From the NCBI GenBank assembly GCA_050117315.1, contig JASFMY010000133.1, positions 1 to 18,659 of the forward strand: a stretch of DNA of 18,659 nucleotides, given 5' to 3'. The notes under the pieces are model-generated. The model ran no database searches. It worked only from the letters and a program-made list of their open reading frames with translations, and was not told the DNA's origin. The position numbers and the translations under genes are program-made. Each line of letters begins with the position of its first letter. Positions within the stretch are counted from its first letter, which is position 1. Below, one piece after another: positions 14,993 through 18,659 of this stretch. Origin of the DNA: JANQIV01 sp050117315 (GTDB lineage Bacteria; Bacteroidota; Ignavibacteria; Ignavibacteriales; Melioribacteraceae).

Positions 14993-16400
14993 GGAGTACC
15001 TCTTCGTAAGTTGTTATTCCATTTTTGATTTTTTCAATACCGGATTCTCTCATTGAAATAAAATTATTTTTTAGCGCTTTCTCTTTGATTACTGCGAGGG
15101 GTTTGTTAGCGGTAATTAATTCCGCAATTTCATCTGTAACTTCAAACAACTCGAATATTGCCATCCTTCCTTTGTAACCTGTAAATTTGCATTTGGGGCA
15201 GCCTTTTTTCTTAAAAGATTTTTTTATCTCTACATTACCTATAATTTTTGCTTTATCATCCGGCACTTTGCAATCGCATAATTTTCTTACAAGCCTCTGC
15301 GCTATTATGAGCTTTACGGAAGCAGCAACCAGGTACGGCTCAACCCCCATGTCCACTAATCTTGTTATTCCCGATATTGAATCATTTGTGTGCAATGTGC
15401 TGAAAACAAGGTGACCGGTTAAAGATGAACGAATGGCTATCTCCGCTGTTTCCTGGTCCCTTATCTCACCAAGCATAATTATATCGGGATCCTGTCTTAA
15501 AAACGACCTTAATGCATTTGCAAAGTTGAACCCAATATCGGACTTTACGTTGCATTGGTTAATACCGTCAAGGTTGTATTCAATAGGGTCTTCAATGGTT
15601 AGAATATTTTTTTCTATCGAGTGAATTTCTTTCAACGCTGCATAAAGTGAAGTTGTTTTTCCGCTTCCGGTAGGTCCCGTAACCAGTATCATCCCGAAAG
15701 GTGATTTAATTTTGTTTCTAAACAATTCATATTGAGCGTCGTTCAAACCAAGCGATTTAAGTTCGAGGTTAAGCTGCGACTTATCAAGAATTCTTAGTAC
15801 AACCTTTTCTCCAAAGCTTGCCGGGAGGCATGAAACACGTATGTCTATGTTTTTATTTTCATGAGCAAAAAGTATACGTCCGTCTTGCGGCCTCCTTTTT
15901 TCGGAGATATCTAGGTTAGACATTATTTTAATTCTGCTTATTATTGCAGCACTTCTGCTTTTCTTTATGTTTGATACTTCCGTTAAGTGCCCATCAATCC
16001 TGTACCTTACTCTATAAGCATTTTCCATTACTTCAAAATGGATGTCGCTTGCTTTTTGTTTTATGGCGGAACTTATTACCTGGTTAACATATTCTACATT
16101 AGAGTAATTACCGTTTATATTTTCGTTCCCGCTTTCCGGCAAACCGTTACTGCCGGTATTGTAATCCGGGTAATATTCTTTCAGCTTTTCTAAAATTAAT
16201 TCTGCGGGGACTTCAACCGGATTAATCTTAAAACCAGTGTCAAAACTGAGATCGTTTACCAGCTTAATATTTTTTACATTAGGCATTGCAACGGACAAAG
16301 TGCCGTTGTTCTTTTTTATTGCCAGTACGTTTTTTTCAAACGCTGTTTGTGCTGAAATAGTTGATACTATTTCCTTTGGTATGTTATTTAAGTCATGCAT
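14976..16400 (-). CDS. GspE/PilB-type secretion or pilus assembly ATPase
   Basis: A 474-residue cytoplasmic hexameric ATPase that powers pilus or pseudopilus assembly. It has an MshEN-type N-terminal domain (about 1-80), a linker, then the catalytic core with Walker A GPTGSGKT (242-249), Asp box LTIEDPIEY (267-275), Walker B DIIMLGEIRD (306-315) and His box TGHLVFSTLHTNDS (328-341). A C-terminal zinc-type Cys set is present: Cys375, Cys377, Cys401 and Cys404. The first pair is C-x-C rather than the usual C-x-x-C. It is followed by the secretin with a 17-bp overlap. I see no convincing ribosome-binding site for the ATG at 16400, and the true start could differ slightly. The absence of a platform gene leaves type II secretion versus type IV pilus open. 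Confidence 0.94.
   Translation of the reverse strand: MHDLNNIPKEIVSTISAQTAFEKNVLAIKKNNGTLSVAMPNVKNIKLVNDLSFDTGFKINPVEVPAELILEKLKEYYPDYNTGSNGLPESGNENINGNYSNVEYVNQVISSAIKQKASDIHFEVMENAYRVRYRIDGHLTEVSNIKKSRSAAIISRIKIMSNLDISEKRRPQDGRILFAHENKNIDIRVSCLPASFGEKVVLRILDKSQLNLELKSLGLNDAQYELFRNKIKSPFGMILVTGPTGSGKTTSLYAALKEIHSIEKNILTIEDPIEYNLDGINQCNVKSDIGFNFANALRSFLRQDPDIIMLGEIRDQETAEIAIRSSLTGHLVFSTLHTNDSISGITRLVDMGVEPYLVAASVKLIIAQRLVRKLCDCKVPDDKAKIIGNVEIKKSFKKKGCPKCKFTGYKGRMAIFELFEVTDEIAELITANKPLAVIKEKALKNNFISMRESGIEKIKNGITTYEEVLRETML
14990..15003 (-). promoter_or_regulatory. Ribosome-binding site and GTG start of the secretin gene
   Basis: On the minus strand AGAGG (15003-14999) precedes GTG (14992-14990) by six bases, all inside the ATPase coding region. 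This supports translational coupling and fixes the secretin start. Confidence 0.75.
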
Positions 16401-16472
16401 GATTGATTATTTATTATTGTTTATTGATTATTTTGAAAAGCTTTCGGCTCTGTAGTAGTTTTCATTTTTAGC
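16401..16472. other. Short spacer upstream of the ATPase gene
   Basis: 72 bp, AT-rich with repeated ATTGATTATT-type sequence. No RBS or promoter is clear; nothing else recognised. Confidence 0.3.
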
Positions 16473-17852
16473 TTATTGCTCTTCAATTGAATAATTCTTT
16501 TTAATTTCGTTTAATTCTTTTTTTACTTTCGCTAAGTGCTTATTGCTTACTGTCAACTCGTTAAGTATTTCTGAATTCTGGTTTCTTACCTCTATATTCT
16601 CTTTTTTCAAATCAATTACATAGAGAGTAAGTTCTTCTATCTTTTGCAGCAGCTTTGCCTGCATTTCTCCAACACTTAGCCCCTCTTCTTTTACTTCTTC
16701 GGCTGAGGGGATATCAGGCAAGTGTTTGTTTTCCTTTATGAAATTTTCTACTTCTGTTAACGGTTTCAAATTGTAGTCTTTTTCAAAGACTATATCAGGC
16801 CAATCTTCTTCCAGTTTTACTACTACTTCTTCTGCAATCATATTACCCGCTACAGCCAGTTTGTAGCCCTGAGGATCATCTGTGCCTATACCAACATTGC
16901 CCAGACTATTTATTCTAAAGAATTCTTCTGTTCCATTAGTACCTGCATGGATTATCAATGCTCCTTCGTTATCAGCACCATCTCTTACAAAAGAAAAGTC
17001 TCCTATCAAATTTGTTACAGCTGCATCATCTTCAATCTCGAATCTAAATCTTGGCCCAAATCCGTCTATCATATCTCTCGAAGTTTTAGCAATTCCTCTA
17101 AATGAAGAAACATGAGTACTATTTAAATTACTTTGCCTAACAAAGGTGACAGGAATATTTTGTGTATTATCTCCAAACGGTGCTACTATATGTAAAGGGT
17201 TTCCAGGGGAACTCGTTCCAATTCCTACATTGCCGTCGTTATAATAGATATTGTCATTATCATCTTCACTCCAAACGTTTGGATCACCAACACTTATTCC
17301 TGTTAATTGTGAACCGTCACCAATAAACATATCGGCTTTGATATTCCCATCAACATCCAATTTTTCAACTGGACTGGATATTCCGACACCTACGTTACCT
17401 AGACTGTTTATTCTAAAGAATTCTTCTAATCCATTAGTACCTGCATGGATTATAAATGCTCCTTCATTATCAGCACCATCTCTTATAAAAGCAAAATCTC
17501 CTATCATATATGGCCCGCTTGTATTATTCTCGATCTCAAATCTTACTCTAGGTCCGAACCCGTCAATCATAAAGTCCGCAGATGTTTTAGCAATACCTCT
17601 AAACGAAGAAACATGAGTATCAAATAAATTGCTCTGTCTAATAAATGAAAATGGTATATTTTCTACTGCATCACCAAATGGAGCAATAATTTGTAAAGCA
17701 TTTGCCGGTGTTGTAGTACCAATCCCAACATTGCCGCTGTTGTAATAAATATTGTTTGTTTCTGAATCTGTCAGCCACTGGGCGTAAGTTGTTTTGCTTA
17801 CCAAAATTAATAACACAATAACCAATAACTTAATAATAGAATTTGTTTTCAT
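16473..17852 (-). CDS. Secreted repeat protein with NVGIGT motifs and coiled-coil C-terminus
   Basis: A 459-residue protein with a signal peptide (1-24, cleavage near YAQ). It contains two near-identical repeats of about 127 residues (34-161 and 201-327). Each opens NIYYN.GNVGIGT..P and includes HVSSFRGIAKTS, MIDGFGPR.RFEIE and IRDGADNEGA or VRDGADNEGA. It ends with the cassette (318-415) HLPDIPSAEEV and a coiled-coil-like segment (about 393-455). Such motifs occur in extracellular proteins of Bacteroidota relatives with tail-fibre-like repeats and a C-terminal assembly or chaperone segment. The cassette shares 88 of 97 residues with the LamG protein, and their first residues (MKTN.IIKLLVI or MKTNIVIKLLVI) also match. 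The start has a weak GAGG eight or so bases upstream. Function not established; a fibre or adhesin-like surface role is possible. Confidence 0.85.
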   Translation of the reverse strand: MKTNSIIKLLVIVLLILVSKTTYAQWLTDSETNNIYYNSGNVGIGTTTPANALQIIAPFGDAVENIPFSFIRQSNLFDTHVSSFRGIAKTSADFMIDGFGPRVRFEIENNTSGPYMIGDFAFIRDGADNEGAFIIHAGTNGLEEFFRINSLGNVGVGISSPVEKLDVDGNIKADMFIGDGSQLTGISVGDPNVWSEDDNDNIYYNDGNVGIGTSSPGNPLHIVAPFGDNTQNIPVTFVRQSNLNSTHVSSFRGIAKTSRDMIDGFGPRFRFEIEDDAAVTNLIGDFSFVRDGADNEGALIIHAGTNGTEEFFRINSLGNVGIGTDDPQGYKLAVAGNMIAEEVVVKLEEDWPDIVFEKDYNLKPLTEVENFIKENKHLPDIPSAEEVKEEGLSVGEMQAKLLQKIEELTLYVIDLKKENIEVRNQNSEILNELTVSNKHLAKVKKELNEIKKNYSIEEQ

Positions 17853-18222
17853 TTTTGCCTCAATTTTCAGATTTATATTTTATTATTATGAAGGAGTTAA
17901 AGGGATGGCATTTAAACATATGTCACCCCTTTAAAACTCATTGAAAAATCTTACTAAAAATTATTACTCATTAAATCAACTAAGGTGAGCTCTACATGCA
18001 TCACAGTAACTTCCATTACAATATAAAATTATTTAGATGATAAATAAAAGCTTATATTTATGCAACATATTTCTAAGTGATTTATATCATTATTATATTA
18101 ATATTTGGCTATAAGATATTACGTCTCTTATTATATCCTATAGTGTATACTCGAATATTGTTATAAGAATAGATGAAATTAAAATGAAAGAAGTGAAAAG
18201 TAATTGTTTGGAGGAATTTCCG
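17853..18222. other. Gene-free AT-rich upstream region with an inverted repeat
   Basis: Contains TTAAAGGG (17897-17904) and CCCTTTAA (17927-17934), an 8-bp stem with a 22-base loop about 45-80 bp upstream of the 459 aa gene. It could be an operator or a UTR structure. Otherwise AT-rich with no gene-like frame and no promoter I can defend. Confidence 0.4.
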
Positions 18223-18408
18223 TCAATTAGAGTTTCTGCAAAATTAGATATCTAAACGTTTTGTCATTTCGACCGGCCTGCCTCGCCGGCATGGCGGGAG
18301 GGAGAAATCTTTGAAATCGTGCTCTAATTGAAAGATTTCCCGCCAAAAAGACGGCGGACAGGCTCACCCCCAAAACGGGTTCGACTGACTTTTTATTTTG
18401 CAGAAACT
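18223..18408. repeat. Nested inverted-repeat element (MITE/REP-like)
   Basis: AGTTTCTGCAAAAT (18231-18244) and ATTTTGCAGAAACT (18395-18408) are perfect 14-bp inverted ends. Inside, GAAATCTTT (18304-18312) pairs with AAAGATTTC (18331-18339), GGCCTGCC-type sequence near 18275 pairs roughly with GGCGGACAGGC near 18353, and TTTCGA and TCGA sequences lie near each end. TCAATTAGAG (18223-18232) and CTCTAATTGA (18322-18331) form another inverted pair. The GTCATTTCGA...GAGAAATCTTT layout is common in FCB genomes. No coding frame. Confidence 0.7.
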
Positions 18409-18659
18409 TTATTGTAAAAGTCAGCTAATTCTAGGACAATACCTAGTGTTATGTCAACAATGAAGTACCGTGCCATTCCCGAATTCCGCCGCGGATTATC
18501 GGGAATTGTAGTTTCCGGCCTGTCCTCCGTATCCCGATTTATCGCATAAGCGTCAACTTAATTTTCTAAGTTTTTGATGAAAATTGGTTCTATCTCTTCG
18601 TGATTCATATCGACAATAATAATTTATTTGTTTGATAAGTATAGACTCATCAATATCAT
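18409..18659. other. Gene-free right edge with a hairpin
   Basis: ATTCCCGA (18475-18482) pairs with TCGGGAAT (18499-18506) as an 8-bp stem. GCCTGTCCTCCGT (18518-18530) is an inverted match, 12 of 13, to 18351-18363 in the neighbouring element. No gene, tRNA or promoter recognised in the remaining bases. Confidence 0.45.

Noticed and set aside
17853..18659. tRNA, sRNA or small gene in the right end
   Set aside because: No cloverleaf, CCA-type end or ribosome-binding site with a coding frame could be found; only inverted repeats.

Overview
The window is a minus-strand, AT-rich stretch that looks like an FCB-group bacterium (Ignavibacteria/Chlorobi/Bacteroidota). The clues are a GspE/secretin pair, secreted proteins carrying NVGIGTxxP motifs and a shared C-terminal cassette, AGAGG ribosome-binding sites, and GTCATTTCGA...GAGAAATCTTT palindromes. 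The lineage is an inference. Every gene I accept reads right to left.

Right part (17852 to 11755): a secreted protein with two internal repeats (459 aa), then a GspE/PilB-type assembly ATPase (474 aa) whose 3' end overlaps a secretin (641 aa, GTG start), then a LamG-domain protein (377 aa). The LamG protein shares 88 of 97 residues of a C-terminal cassette, and its N-terminal leader, with the 459 aa protein. No other secretion-system component is present.

Centre (11611 to 2915): a 2785 aa Rhs/YD-repeat protein with a Sec signal peptide, an SpvB-like N-terminus, a beta-propeller-like region, two LamG-like segments, a 3-coathanger-like insertion, an Rhs core and a C-terminal toxin domain resembling Ntox50. 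A 106 aa gene 18 bp downstream is the likely immunity gene.

Left part (2914 to 1): a displaced second toxin module. A RAYT (HUH/Y1 REP-associated transposase) lies between the first immunity gene and a 364 aa orphan Rhs C-terminal tip, which is followed by a 170 aa candidate immunity gene. The orphan tip and the main Rhs gene share a perfect 94-bp block (1889-1982 and 4222-4315) in the same codon phase. Recombination there would swap the Ntox50 tip for the second toxin in frame. Palindromes of the form GTCGAGAA-N4-TTCTCGAC bracket the RAYT; the left one starts 9 bp from the end of the 94-bp block. A related palindromic element follows each toxin/immunity pair. A 21-22 bp tandem repeat lies at the extreme left edge, and a nested inverted-repeat element lies in the gene-free right end.

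The main idea: a Sec-exported giant Rhs toxin has a spare toxin-immunity cassette downstream, and a RAYT with its palindromes sits exactly at the exchange junction.
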